This document shows, one piece after another, positions 50,516-58,076 of a DNA stretch of 64,000 nucleotides. Both the position numbers and the translations under genes were made by a program. Source of the DNA: WHSW01 sp963749365 (lineage in GTDB: Bacteria; Actinomycetota; Thermoleophilia; Solirubrobacterales; 70-9); the NCBI GenBank assembly GCA_963749365.1, contig CAVVME010000003.1, positions 1,054,001 through 1,118,000 on the forward strand, read 5' to 3'. Each line of letters opens with the position of its first letter. The first letter of the stretch is position 1. Below the pieces are notes generated by a model, which saw only the letters and a list, made by a program, of their open reading frames with translations, ran no database searches and was not told the DNA's origin.

Positions 50516-51421
50516 TCAGCGGATCCGCGGGATCGCGGCGAGCGCCGCCTCACCGACCGCCTCGAGGCTCTCCGGGCAGACCTTGTCGAGCGTGTCCTTC
50601 GGCGTATGCCAGTAGGCGCCGGGGGAAGGCCCGGGTCCATACTCGAAGTCGATCAGGTCGAGCGCCGGCACCCCCGCCTCGAGGAAGGGGACGTGGTCGT
50701 CGCCGATCCCCCCGACGTTGCCCTCGAACGGTGCCGGGCCTCCGCTGCGCCGGCGCGCAGCGTCGGCGAACAGCGCATAGAGCGCCGGGTCGGAGTTGGC
50801 CTCGAGCGGGATCCGCAGCTCGCAGTCGCCGACCAGGTCGAAGAGCACCATGGCGCGGATCTCGTCCAGCGCCGGTGCCCCCTGGAGACCCCCGGCACGC
50901 GCGTAGTCGACGTACTGGCGACTGCCGCGGGCGCCGTCGAGCTCGAACGGACGGCTGCCGCGCGCCTCCTCGGCATCGAAGAGGGCGAGGTCGACCGAGG
51001 GCCCAGGCAGGGGCCGCGGCAGCGCCCGGGCGAGCTCGAGCACGACCGCGGCCCCCGAGGCACCGTCGTTGGCGCCCTCGAAGCCGCCCTCGATGCCGTC
51101 CTTGGTGTCGAAGTGGGCGCCGACGACGACCGTCCCGGCCCCGCGCCCGGGAAGCCTGCCGACGACGTTGCGCCACGGCCGCTGCACGACGACGTCCTCG
51201 ACCCCGGTCTCGCGCAGGCGGGCGGCGAGCAGGGCCGCGGTACGCCGCGCCCCGGCCGAGCCCGCCGGCCGCGGGCCGACCTCGACCTGCGCGGTGAGGT
51301 CGGCGAACGCGCGGGCGGCGTCGAAGCCACCGTCCCGCCCGCCTACGTCGGAGGACGAGCTCTCGTCCCCGCACCCGGGCAGGGCGATCGCGATCAGCAC
51401 GGCGGCGGCGAGCGGGCGCAT
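50516..51421 (-). CDS. M28-family metallopeptidase lipoprotein
   Basis: A 301-residue secreted peptidase. The signal peptide ends in a lipobox at Cys17 (IALPGC). The catalytic core shows GAHFDTKDGIEGGFEGANDGASGAAVVLELAR with His103 and bridging Asp119, LALFDAEEARG with the base and ligand Glu, and late DDHVPFLEAGVPALDLIDFEYG and YWHTPKDTLDKV with the last His. This is the aminopeptidase or glutaminyl-cyclase-like branch of M28. ATG 51421 is 7 nt after TAACTT. It faces the WS/DGAT gene with only 18 bp between start codons. Confidence 0.9.
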   Translation of the reverse strand: MRPLAAAVLIAIALPGCGDESSSSDVGGRDGGFDAARAFADLTAQVEVGPRPAGSAGARRTAALLAARLRETGVEDVVVQRPWRNVVGRLPGRGAGTVVVGAHFDTKDGIEGGFEGANDGASGAAVVLELARALPRPLPGPSVDLALFDAEEARGSRPFELDGARGSRQYVDYARAGGLQGAPALDEIRAMVLFDLVGDCELRIPLEANSDPALYALFADAARRRSGGPAPFEGNVGGIGDDHVPFLEAGVPALDLIDFEYGPGPSPGAYWHTPKDTLDKVCPESLEAVGEAALAAIPRIR

Positions 51422-51427
51422 CCGCGG

Positions 51428-51434
51428 TAAGTTA
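51428..51434. promoter_or_regulatory. Overlapping bidirectional -10 element
   Basis: TAAGTTA gives TAAGTT on the plus strand, 6 nt before ATG 51440, and TAACTT on the minus strand, 7 nt before ATG 51421. The two hexamers share five base pairs. Both genes would have leaderless mRNAs starting at or near their start codons, so one melted region would have to serve two polymerases alternately. Confidence 0.6.
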
Positions 51435-51439
51435 GGCAC

Positions 51440-52888
51440 ATGGCCCAGGGGCACATGGAAAGGCTCAGCGCGCTCGACGTCTCCTTCCTCACCAACGAGA
51501 GCTCCTCGGCCCACATGCATGTCGGCGGGGTCTGCATTTTCGAGGGCCCGCCGATGAGCTACGAGGACCTGCTCGACCACATCCACTCGCGCCTGCACCT
51601 CGTCCCCCGCTTTCGCCAGAAGCTCGCCTATCCGCCGGCGCCCACCGGGCGACCGTTCTGGGTCGACGATTCGAGCTTCAACCTCGAGTACCACGTCCGC
51701 CATTCGGCGTTGCCGTCGCCCGGTTCGGAGGAGCTGCTGCGAAAGATGGCGGCGCGGACCTTCTCGCAGGCGCTCGACCGGACCAAGCCGCTGTGGGAGC
51801 TGTGGCTGGTCCAGGGCCTGACCCGCAACCGCTTCGCCCTGCTGACCAAGACCCACCACGCTTTGGTCGACGGCGTCTCGGGAGTCGACATCGCGACCGT
51901 GCTGTTCGACATCAAACCGGTTCCCGAGCCCGCCGAGGCCGAGCACGAATGGGCCCCGGGCTCGCAGCCCTCCGGCGCCCAGCTGCTCGTCAAGGACGCC
52001 GAGAGCCTGCTCCGCACCCCGGTCCGGCTGATGCGGCGACTCGAGCGCGCCGTCGAGCACCCGCGCACAGCGATCGGCCAGGCCTCCGAGGCGGCCGAGG
52101 CGCTCGGTGAGGTGGGCTGGAACTTCGCCAACCCGGCCCCGCAGGTGCCGCTCAACGTCGAGATCGGGTCCCATCGGCGGTTCGAGTGGGTCCGCGGCGA
52201 CCTGGCGCAGTTCAAGCGGATCAAGTCGGCGCTCGGCGGGACGGTCAACGACGTCGTCCTGGCGGTGGTCAGCGGCGCGTTGCGGGAATGGCTGCACGGG
52301 CGCGGGGTCCGCACCGAGGGGCTGGAGCTGCGCGCCCAGGTCCCGGTCTCCGTTCGCGCCTCCGGCGAGCACGGGGAGCTCGGCAACAAGATCGTCGCCG
52401 TGCGGGCGCCGTTGCCCGTCTACATCGAGGACCCGATCGAGCGCCTGCACGCGTGTCGGCAGTCGATGGGGGGCGTCAAGGACTCCAAGCAGGCGCTCGG
52501 GGCGGAGGTGATCTCGCGGCTCAACGACTTCGCCCCGCCGACCCTGCTCGCCCAGGCGGCGCGCATCAACTTCTCGACCCGGCTCTTCAACCTCGTGGTC
52601 ACCAACGTCCCCGGCCCGCAGATCCCGCTCTACGTGCTCGGCCGCGAGCTCGAGGACATCTTCCCGGTCGGCTTCCTGCCGCCGAACCAGGCGCTGTTCA
52701 TCGCGATCATGTCCTACAACGGCGGGATCAACTTCGGCCTCCTGGCCGACTACGACGCCGTCGGCGACGTCGCCGGGCTGGCGAAGCGGATCGAGGGAGC
52801 GACCGCGGAGCTGCACGAAGCCGCGATGCAGGCACTCGCGCAGCGGACCGGCTCCGGGGCCGAGGCGGCGCCGGCATCGACGGGCTGA
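51440..52888 (+). CDS. Wax ester synthase/diacylglycerol acyltransferase (WS/DGAT)
   Basis: A 482-residue acyltransferase. The catalytic HHxxxDG is His139-His140-Ala-Leu-Val-Asp144-Gly145 (THHALVDGVSG). Other family blocks: LSALDVSFLTNESSSAHMHVGGVCIFEG, PLWELWLVQGL, NDVVLAVVSGALREWL, PVSVRASGEHGELGNKI and NVPGPQIPLYVLGRELEDIFPVGFLPPNQALFIAIMSYNG. It esterifies acyl-CoA with diacylglycerol or fatty alcohol, making storage lipid. TAAGTT is 6 nt before the ATG. The divergent neighbour is the M28 lipoprotein gene; no functional link is known. Confidence 0.95.
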   Translation: MAQGHMERLSALDVSFLTNESSSAHMHVGGVCIFEGPPMSYEDLLDHIHSRLHLVPRFRQKLAYPPAPTGRPFWVDDSSFNLEYHVRHSALPSPGSEELLRKMAARTFSQALDRTKPLWELWLVQGLTRNRFALLTKTHHALVDGVSGVDIATVLFDIKPVPEPAEAEHEWAPGSQPSGAQLLVKDAESLLRTPVRLMRRLERAVEHPRTAIGQASEAAEALGEVGWNFANPAPQVPLNVEIGSHRRFEWVRGDLAQFKRIKSALGGTVNDVVLAVVSGALREWLHGRGVRTEGLELRAQVPVSVRASGEHGELGNKIVAVRAPLPVYIEDPIERLHACRQSMGGVKDSKQALGAEVISRLNDFAPPTLLAQAARINFSTRLFNLVVTNVPGPQIPLYVLGRELEDIFPVGFLPPNQALFIAIMSYNGGINFGLLADYDAVGDVAGLAKRIEGATAELHEAAMQALAQRTGSGAEAAPASTG

Positions 52889-52904
52889 GCCGCCGACGCC
52901 GCGG

Positions 52905-53684
52905 CTAGCTGCTCAGGGCGGCCGTACGGTAGCGGCGCACCGCGAGGGTGCCGAAGAGGGCGATCAGCCCGACGCACCAGATGATGCAGGGAAGGACGTC
53001 CTCGCCTCCGGGCCCGCCGACGAACAGCGAGCGCACCGCGTCGACCATGATCGAGAACGGGTTGATGTCGGTGGCGAAGGTCTGCAGCCAGTCGGGCATC
53101 GTCTCGGGCGGGACGAAGGCCGAGGAGGCGAAGGTGAGCGGGAAGATCGCGATGAACCCGAACGCGTTCGCGGCCTCGGGAGTCGAGGCCAGCAACCCGA
53201 CGCAGGCGAAGACCCAGGAGAAGGCGTAGCCGATCAGCAGGCAGAGCGCGATCCCGGCCATCACCTCCGCCGCCGAGGTGCTGAACGAGAAGCCGACGAT
53301 GTAGCCGACGACGATCATCACCGCCAGCGCGAGTGCGTTCATCGCAATGTCTGAGAGCGTCCGCCCGGTGAGCACCGCCATCCGCGACATCGGCAAGGAG
53401 CGAAACCGGTCGACGAGGCCCTTCTGCAGGTCGTCGACGAGGCCGAGCGCGGTCGCGAACCCGCCGAAGGACATCTGCTGGACGATGATCCCCGGGATCA
53501 TGAAGTCGGCGTAGTCGTCGTAGCCGGGGGTCGGGATCGCGCCCCCGAAGACGAACACGAACAGAAGCGTGAACATCACCGGCTGCACCGTGTAGGCGGT
53601 CAGCAGATCGGGGTTGCGCGGGATCCGGCGCAGGGCGCGGATCGCGAGCACGAGCGTGTCGGAGATCGCGTAGCGGGCGGTCAT
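52905..53684 (-). CDS. ABC-2-type exporter permease (DrrB-like)
   Basis: A 259-residue membrane protein with six spans and the DrrB-type pattern: LVLAIRALRRIPRNPDLLTAYTVQPVMFTLLFVFVFGGAI, GIIVQQMSFGGFATALGLVDDLQKGLVDRFRSLPMSRMAVLTGRTLSDI, and SSAFVPPETMPDWLQTFATDINPFSIMVDAVRSL. It works with the ATPase encoded just upstream (4-bp overlap, ATGA type) to move a lipophilic compound or lipid out of the membrane. Substrate not readable from sequence. Confidence 0.92.
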   Translation of the reverse strand: MTARYAISDTLVLAIRALRRIPRNPDLLTAYTVQPVMFTLLFVFVFGGAIPTPGYDDYADFMIPGIIVQQMSFGGFATALGLVDDLQKGLVDRFRSLPMSRMAVLTGRTLSDIAMNALALAVMIVVGYIVGFSFSTSAAEVMAGIALCLLIGYAFSWVFACVGLLASTPEAANAFGFIAIFPLTFASSAFVPPETMPDWLQTFATDINPFSIMVDAVRSLFVGGPGGEDVLPCIIWCVGLIALFGTLAVRRYRTAALSS

Positions 53685-54679
53685 CCGACGGGCTCCTCCT
53701 CGAACTCGCTCGGGTCACCCTCGCGCTCGCCGTTCTCGGCCTCGGACCTGTGCCCGGTCAAGATCAGGAAGACGTCGTCGAGGGTCGGGCGGCGAACCGA
53801 GATGTCGTCGATCGAGATCTGCGCGGAATCGAGCTTTCGAACCGCGGCGGCGATCGCCCCCCGGTGCTCGCGCACGGGGACCCGGACGGTGCCGTCCTCG
53901 GCCCACGGCGCGTCGGCGGCGAGCTCACCGAGCGCCGCGATCGCCGCCTCCGCCTCGGCGGGCTGTTCGAGCCGGACCTCGATCCGCTCGCCGCCGACTC
54001 GCTTCTTGAGCTCGTCCGAGCTGCCTTCGGCGATCAGCTTGCCGTGGTCGATGACCGCAATCCGGTCCGCGAGCCGGTCGGCCTCGTCGAGGTACTGGGT
54101 GGTCAGCAGGACCGTCGAGCCCTGGGCGGCACGCGCCTCGATCACCTCCCAGAGGCCGATCCGGCTGCGCGGGTCGAGCCCGGTGGTCGGCTCGTCGAGG
54201 AACAGCACCGGCGGCCGGAAAATGAGAGCCGCCGCGAGGTCGAGGCGGCGGCGCATGCCGCCCGAGTAGGTCTTCGCGAGCCGGTCCGAGGCCTCGGCGA
54301 GGTCGAAGCGCTCGAGCAGCTCGCCCGCCCGCTCCCGGGCGCCGGCGCGGCCCATGTGGTAGAGGCGGCCGACCATCTCGAGGTTCTCGAACCCGGTCAG
54401 GTTCTCGTCCACGGCCGCGTACTGGCCCGCGAGCCCGATCCGCTCGCGCAGCTTCGCCGCGTCGGCGACCACGTCGAGCCCGGAGACCCTGGCCGTGCCG
54501 CCGCTCGGCGGCAGGAGCGTGGTCAGGATCCGGACCGCGGTCGTCTTCCCGGCTCCGTTCGGACCCAGCAATCCGAGCACCGTGCCTCGCTCGACCTCGA
54601 GGTCGATCCCGCACAGCGCCTCGACGTCCTTGTAGGACTTTCGCAGGCCCTCGATCTCAATCGCCGCCTCGGCCGCCAT
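53681..54679 (-). CDS. ABC exporter ATPase (DrrA-like)
   Basis: A 332-residue ATPase: Walker A GPNGAGKTT, Q-loop LAGQYAAVDENLTGFENL, signature YSGGMRRRLDLAAALI, Walker B VLFLDEPTTGLDPRSR, switch TTQYLDEADRLADRI. The C-terminal 90 residues, ending in the acidic tail EAENGEREGDPSEFEEEPVG, match the DrrA regulatory domain (RRPTLDDVFLILTGH). TAACCT lies 8 nt before ATG 54679, suggesting a leaderless mRNA. It forms a two-gene exporter operon with the DrrB-like permease. Drug or lipid export is the usual role. Confidence 0.93.
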   Translation of the reverse strand: MAAEAAIEIEGLRKSYKDVEALCGIDLEVERGTVLGLLGPNGAGKTTAVRILTTLLPPSGGTARVSGLDVVADAAKLRERIGLAGQYAAVDENLTGFENLEMVGRLYHMGRAGARERAGELLERFDLAEASDRLAKTYSGGMRRRLDLAAALIFRPPVLFLDEPTTGLDPRSRIGLWEVIEARAAQGSTVLLTTQYLDEADRLADRIAVIDHGKLIAEGSSDELKKRVGGERIEVRLEQPAEAEAAIAALGELAADAPWAEDGTVRVPVREHRGAIAAAVRKLDSAQISIDDISVRRPTLDDVFLILTGHRSEAENGEREGDPSEFEEEPVG

Positions 54680-54687
54680 CGGCGGCG

Positions 54688-54718
54688 AGGTTAGAGAGTC
54701 GGTTGTGGGACGTAGGAT
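54688..54718. promoter_or_regulatory. Divergent promoters of the DrrA-like and 82-residue genes
   Basis: Minus-strand TAACCT (54693-54688) is 8 nt before ATG 54679; plus-strand TAGGAT (54713-54718) is 6 nt before GTG 54725. The start codons are only 45 bp apart and both mRNAs would be leaderless. Confidence 0.45.
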
Positions 54719-54724
54719 GTTCGC

Positions 54725-54973
54725 GTGGAATCGATCAACTACCACCTCGAGCTCACCCCGGCGCAGCTCAAGATCGCCCACACCGCGCTCCGCAGCCTGC
54801 TCGACGACTTCGGCCACGACGAGCCCGAGATCGGGACGATCATCCGCGAGGTGCTCGCGAAGCTGCCCGACGAGCACGCGATCCGCGCGATCCAGCTCGA
54901 CACCGACCTGGAGCCGAAGTCACCCGCGCCCGAGCCCGAGCGCCCCGGCGACGGGGGGCCGAGCGCGGCCTGA
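54725..54973 (+). CDS. Small acidic protein of unknown function
   Basis: An 82-residue soluble protein with a helical middle (TPAQLKIAHTALRSLLDDFGHDEPEIGTIIREVLAKLPDEHAIRAI) and a Pro/Glu-rich tail. No cysteine or membrane segment. The GTG start is 6 nt after TAGGAT. The helix-turn pattern is regular enough for a folded domain, but no family is recognised. The 100 bp after it hold nothing identifiable. Confidence 0.62.
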   Translation: MESINYHLELTPAQLKIAHTALRSLLDDFGHDEPEIGTIIREVLAKLPDEHAIRAIQLDTDLEPKSPAPEPERPGDGGPSAA

Positions 54974-55073
54974 CGTCGCGTGAAGGCGGGAAGGCCAGCC
55001 CGGCGACGCGCTCGCCTCGGGTCTCCCGAGCTGACGCCCTCCTACACGGAGTTCGCCGCCCTGGCCGCGGTAG

Positions 55074-56408
55074 TCACCGGTTCTGAGTAAGTCCCCTCAG
55101 GGCGGCCTCCGCACGGGGAGCCTCCAGCGGGTCGAAGCGGGGGCTCTGTGCGAGCAGCCGCTCGAGCAACGCCTGCGCACGATCGCGATCGCCGATTGCC
55201 GCGGCGATGATCCCGGCGTGGTAGAGGAAGTCCGGATTGCGCGACCCGAGTCGCATCGCCTCCGCCGAGAGCCTCGAAGCGGCCGAGAGCCGCCCGTCCC
55301 GGTACAGCGCCCAGGAGTAGGCGTCGGCGGAGGAGACGCTCGGCGCGCTGCGCCATGCCGTCCGCCCCAGCTGCACGGCCCGGGCCGGGTTGCCGTGGCG
55401 CGCCTCGTTGAGAGTGATCCCGGCGTCGGTTCCCGCCCCCTCGTCGAGCAGCCGTTGCTCGATCGCGAGCGCCCGTTTGTAGTGACGCCTCGCCGCGGCC
55501 TCGAGGCCGGCCGCCTGCTCGACCTCGCCGAGCTCGACCAGCGCATCCGGGGAGGGCGGGCTGCCGACCTGGGCGCGCAGCGCCGCGATCGCCCGACCGA
55601 AGCGACCGCGCCCGGCCTCGAGCATCGCCAGACCGGAGATCGCCCGACCGAACTCGGGATCGATCGCCAGTGCTTGCCCGTACGCGAGCCGCGCGGCACC
55701 GTAACGGCCCCGCATCGCCTCGAATTCACCCTCGAGCGAGTGGATGTAGGCGTTGCCCTCGACCGTGCCAGCACCGGCGGAGACCGCCAGCCGCAGCGCC
55801 TCGGCAGCCCGATCCAGGTCGCCGTTGAGCTCGCTCAGGTACGAGATCCGCGAGTAGGAGGCCAGGTTCGGCTTCAACGCAACCATCCGCTCGAGCGCCC
55901 GTCCTGCCGCACCGTAACGGCCGGTCTCGATCAGGCCGTCGACGAGCGCCGCATACGGATCGACGGTCGCCGGAGCGAGTCGATGGGCTCGGCGGGCCAG
56001 CTCGAGCCCCTCGGCAAAGTTGTGCCGGGCGAGCGCCACCGTGGCCTGGCCAGAGAATGCCGTTGCGTTCTTGGCGTCGACGAGGAGCGCCGCGTCATAC
56101 GCGCGGTCGGCTCGCTCGTAGAGGCTCGGGTCGCCGGTCTCACGCGAGCGCTGGTAGTAGGCGTCGCCGAGCGCAACGCGGACCGCTGCGTCGCCGGGAT
56201 CGCCCGCGGCGGCCGCGCGCAGCCCGGCGATCACCTCGGTGGTTTCGGCTCCCGGCTCGATCTCGGCGTAGCCACCCCCTCCGAGCTCCGAGAGCGAGGG
56301 CGCGGATGAGCGATTCGCAATCGTCAGGATCACGACCAGCGCGGCGAAGGCGAGCAGCGGAGCGGCGAGGCGGCGCAACCAGATCAGGGCTGTGGGGTCG
56401 GCAGGCAT
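55074..56408 (-). CDS. Membrane-anchored TPR-repeat protein
   Basis: A 444-residue protein with an N-terminal span (LLAFAALVVILTIANR) and, from about residue 55, roughly ten tetratricopeptide-like helix pairs, for example VRVALGDAYYQRSRETGDPSLYERADRAYDAAL, ATAFSGQATVALARHNFAEGLELARRA and ARLAYGQALAIDPEFGRAISGLAMLEAGRGRFGRAIAALRAQ. GGGAG supports ATG 56408. TPR arrays bind other proteins; the upstream DUF4331 gene on the same strand, 73 bp away, is the likely partner. The intergenic region holds a perfect 13-bp hairpin. Confidence 0.85.
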   Translation of the reverse strand: MPADPTALIWLRRLAAPLLAFAALVVILTIANRSSAPSLSELGGGGYAEIEPGAETTEVIAGLRAAAAGDPGDAAVRVALGDAYYQRSRETGDPSLYERADRAYDAALLVDAKNATAFSGQATVALARHNFAEGLELARRAHRLAPATVDPYAALVDGLIETGRYGAAGRALERMVALKPNLASYSRISYLSELNGDLDRAAEALRLAVSAGAGTVEGNAYIHSLEGEFEAMRGRYGAARLAYGQALAIDPEFGRAISGLAMLEAGRGRFGRAIAALRAQVGSPPSPDALVELGEVEQAAGLEAAARRHYKRALAIEQRLLDEGAGTDAGITLNEARHGNPARAVQLGRTAWRSAPSVSSADAYSWALYRDGRLSAASRLSAEAMRLGSRNPDFLYHAGIIAAAIGDRDRAQALLERLLAQSPRFDPLEAPRAEAALRGLTQNR

Positions 56409-56438
56409 TCGTTGTCTCCCTCTCGTGTCCGGCGGCAC

Positions 56439-56467
56439 GGGGAGCGCCCGGAGACCGGGCGCTCCCC
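56439..56467 (-). other. Perfect 13-bp intercistronic hairpin (DUF4331-TPR)
   Basis: GGGGAGCGCCCGG and CCGGGCGCTCCCC are exact inverted repeats with a 3-nt loop. The hairpin lies between the DUF4331 stop (56482) and the TPR start (56408) with no T-run after it on the transcript side. It may protect the upstream mRNA end or attenuate the downstream gene. Confidence 0.7.
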
Positions 56468-56481
56468 TGCCAATCGGTCCG

Positions 56482-57933
56482 TCAGCCTCCCGCCGGGACG
56501 GGCGGGTGGGCCGGCTGGATGAACTGCCCCGGGTTCGAGTCGAAGCCCGACTCCGGGTCGGCGAGGTGCGGGAACTGGGCGTCGAAGCCGACGCTGTCCT
56601 CGTCCACGCCGTCACCGAGCGGCACCGCGTTGCCAACCAGGATCCCGGCGACGACCTGGAGGTCGATGTCGACCACGTCGTCGGTCGGGCGCCGGCCGTT
56701 CGGGTAGCCGGCGAGGTCGCCGCCGATGACGCCGAAGCGATCCGGCATCGCGGTCGGCGGGACACCGAGGTTGAGCTTCAGGGTGTCGACCGGCGTGCCG
56801 GCGAACTTGCCCGAGTGCTGGTTCAGCCCCGGGATCCCCTGGAGCACCGCCTCGACGATGTCGGTGCGGTCGGTCTCCGGCGCGTTGACGTCGAAGAGCG
56901 CGTTCAGCACCGTCGCCAGCTCCGGATTGAGCGCGTACTGTCCGTAGAGCTCGGCGTCGCGGTCAGGCGTGGTCCGGTTGAACCTGTCCTTCTGGCCGAG
57001 CGGGATGATCACCTCGTTGATCAGCGGGTTGCCGAGCCGCGAGACCTGCACCCACTTGTCATGGCCGTGGCTCGCGTTCTTGCTCTTGCCGTGCCCGCCG
57101 ACGACCTCGAGCTTGCGGCGCTCGGTGGTCGACCAGACGCCGACGACGGCGTTCGACGCGTCCGCGTTGGCGACCGGCTGATGGTTCTTGGTCACCTCGC
57201 GCTCGGGGATCTGCATGATCGTCGAGGACGTCCAGTAGCCGGACAGATCGTCGCGGCCCTGACCCTCATTGCCGGTTCCGGCGCGCACGTTGATCGCGTC
57301 GAAGGTGGCTCCGAGGTCGACGAAGAACGGCTCGTCGCGGGTGCCGACGAACAGCTCCGTCCCGTTCTTCAGCGTCTTCGTCGCCTGAGAGACGAAGTTG
57401 CCGTAGTTCGGGAACGTCTTCGGCCCGATATTCGGTGGAGCGACCGGAAGGTCGTCGGCGAGCTTGCGCTTGCCGCTCAGCTTGCCCTTGCGGTTGTACT
57501 GCTCGCGGACCAGGTCGTACGTCTGTACGACGTTGAGCCCCGGGTCGGCGAAGTCCTGGGTCCCCGGGCCCGCGTAGAGGAACGAGTTCGGGTTGCGGAC
57601 CTCGGTGTCGAACGTGAACCGGTACTTGATGTCCGCGACCCCGTCGCCGTTGTTGTCGATGTTGTTGTAGTAGCGGGCCCGATCGTCGAACCGGAAGAAG
57701 TTCGGTCCGTTGGCCGGAACCTGGCCCGGGATCCAGTTCGACGCGATCGTGATCGCGTCCTCGGCTCCGGGCGCCGTCCAGGCGTAGACGTCGGTGTTGT
57801 CCGCGCTCGGGTCGAGGCTGATTCCAGGAGCCTCGCGGTGACTCGAGCTGATCGCGAGCGGAACCGCGATCGCCGCGGCGGCGGCGACTGCGACCGGCAG
57901 CAACCATCGCCTCGAGCTGGGTGACTTACTCAT
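56482..57933 (-). CDS. DUF4331 secreted protein
   Basis: A 483-residue protein with a signal peptide (SSRRWLLPVAVAAAAAIAVPLAIS). The family start of the mature chain is plain: SSHREAPGISLDPSADNTDVYAWTAPGAEDAITIASNWIPGQVPANGPNFFRFDDRARYYNNIDNNGDGVADIKYRFTFDTEV; later PEREVTKNHQPVANADASNAVVGVW, RLGNPLINEVIIPLGQKDRFNRTTPDRDAELYG and the final VDIDLQVVAGILVGNAVPLGDGVDED. Function of DUF4331 is not established; it is often found beside TPR proteins, as here. AAAGGA supports ATG 57933. The D-N-N-G-D-G segment could bind calcium. Confidence 0.92.
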   Translation of the reverse strand: MSKSPSSRRWLLPVAVAAAAAIAVPLAISSSHREAPGISLDPSADNTDVYAWTAPGAEDAITIASNWIPGQVPANGPNFFRFDDRARYYNNIDNNGDGVADIKYRFTFDTEVRNPNSFLYAGPGTQDFADPGLNVVQTYDLVREQYNRKGKLSGKRKLADDLPVAPPNIGPKTFPNYGNFVSQATKTLKNGTELFVGTRDEPFFVDLGATFDAINVRAGTGNEGQGRDDLSGYWTSSTIMQIPEREVTKNHQPVANADASNAVVGVWSTTERRKLEVVGGHGKSKNASHGHDKWVQVSRLGNPLINEVIIPLGQKDRFNRTTPDRDAELYGQYALNPELATVLNALFDVNAPETDRTDIVEAVLQGIPGLNQHSGKFAGTPVDTLKLNLGVPPTAMPDRFGVIGGDLAGYPNGRRPTDDVVDIDLQVVAGILVGNAVPLGDGVDEDSVGFDAQFPHLADPESGFDSNPGQFIQPAHPPVPAGG

Positions 57934-58076
57934 CGCCAATCCTTTCTGCATACGGATGGATCTGGGCGACGAGACACCCGGCCGTGAGGGCGGGTTGGGA
58001 ACTGCGGTCTCGCCGTCCCTGTTCAAAACCCCCTTACGGAGGCACGGCGAGATCGGATCAGCGGATCAACGCGCGA

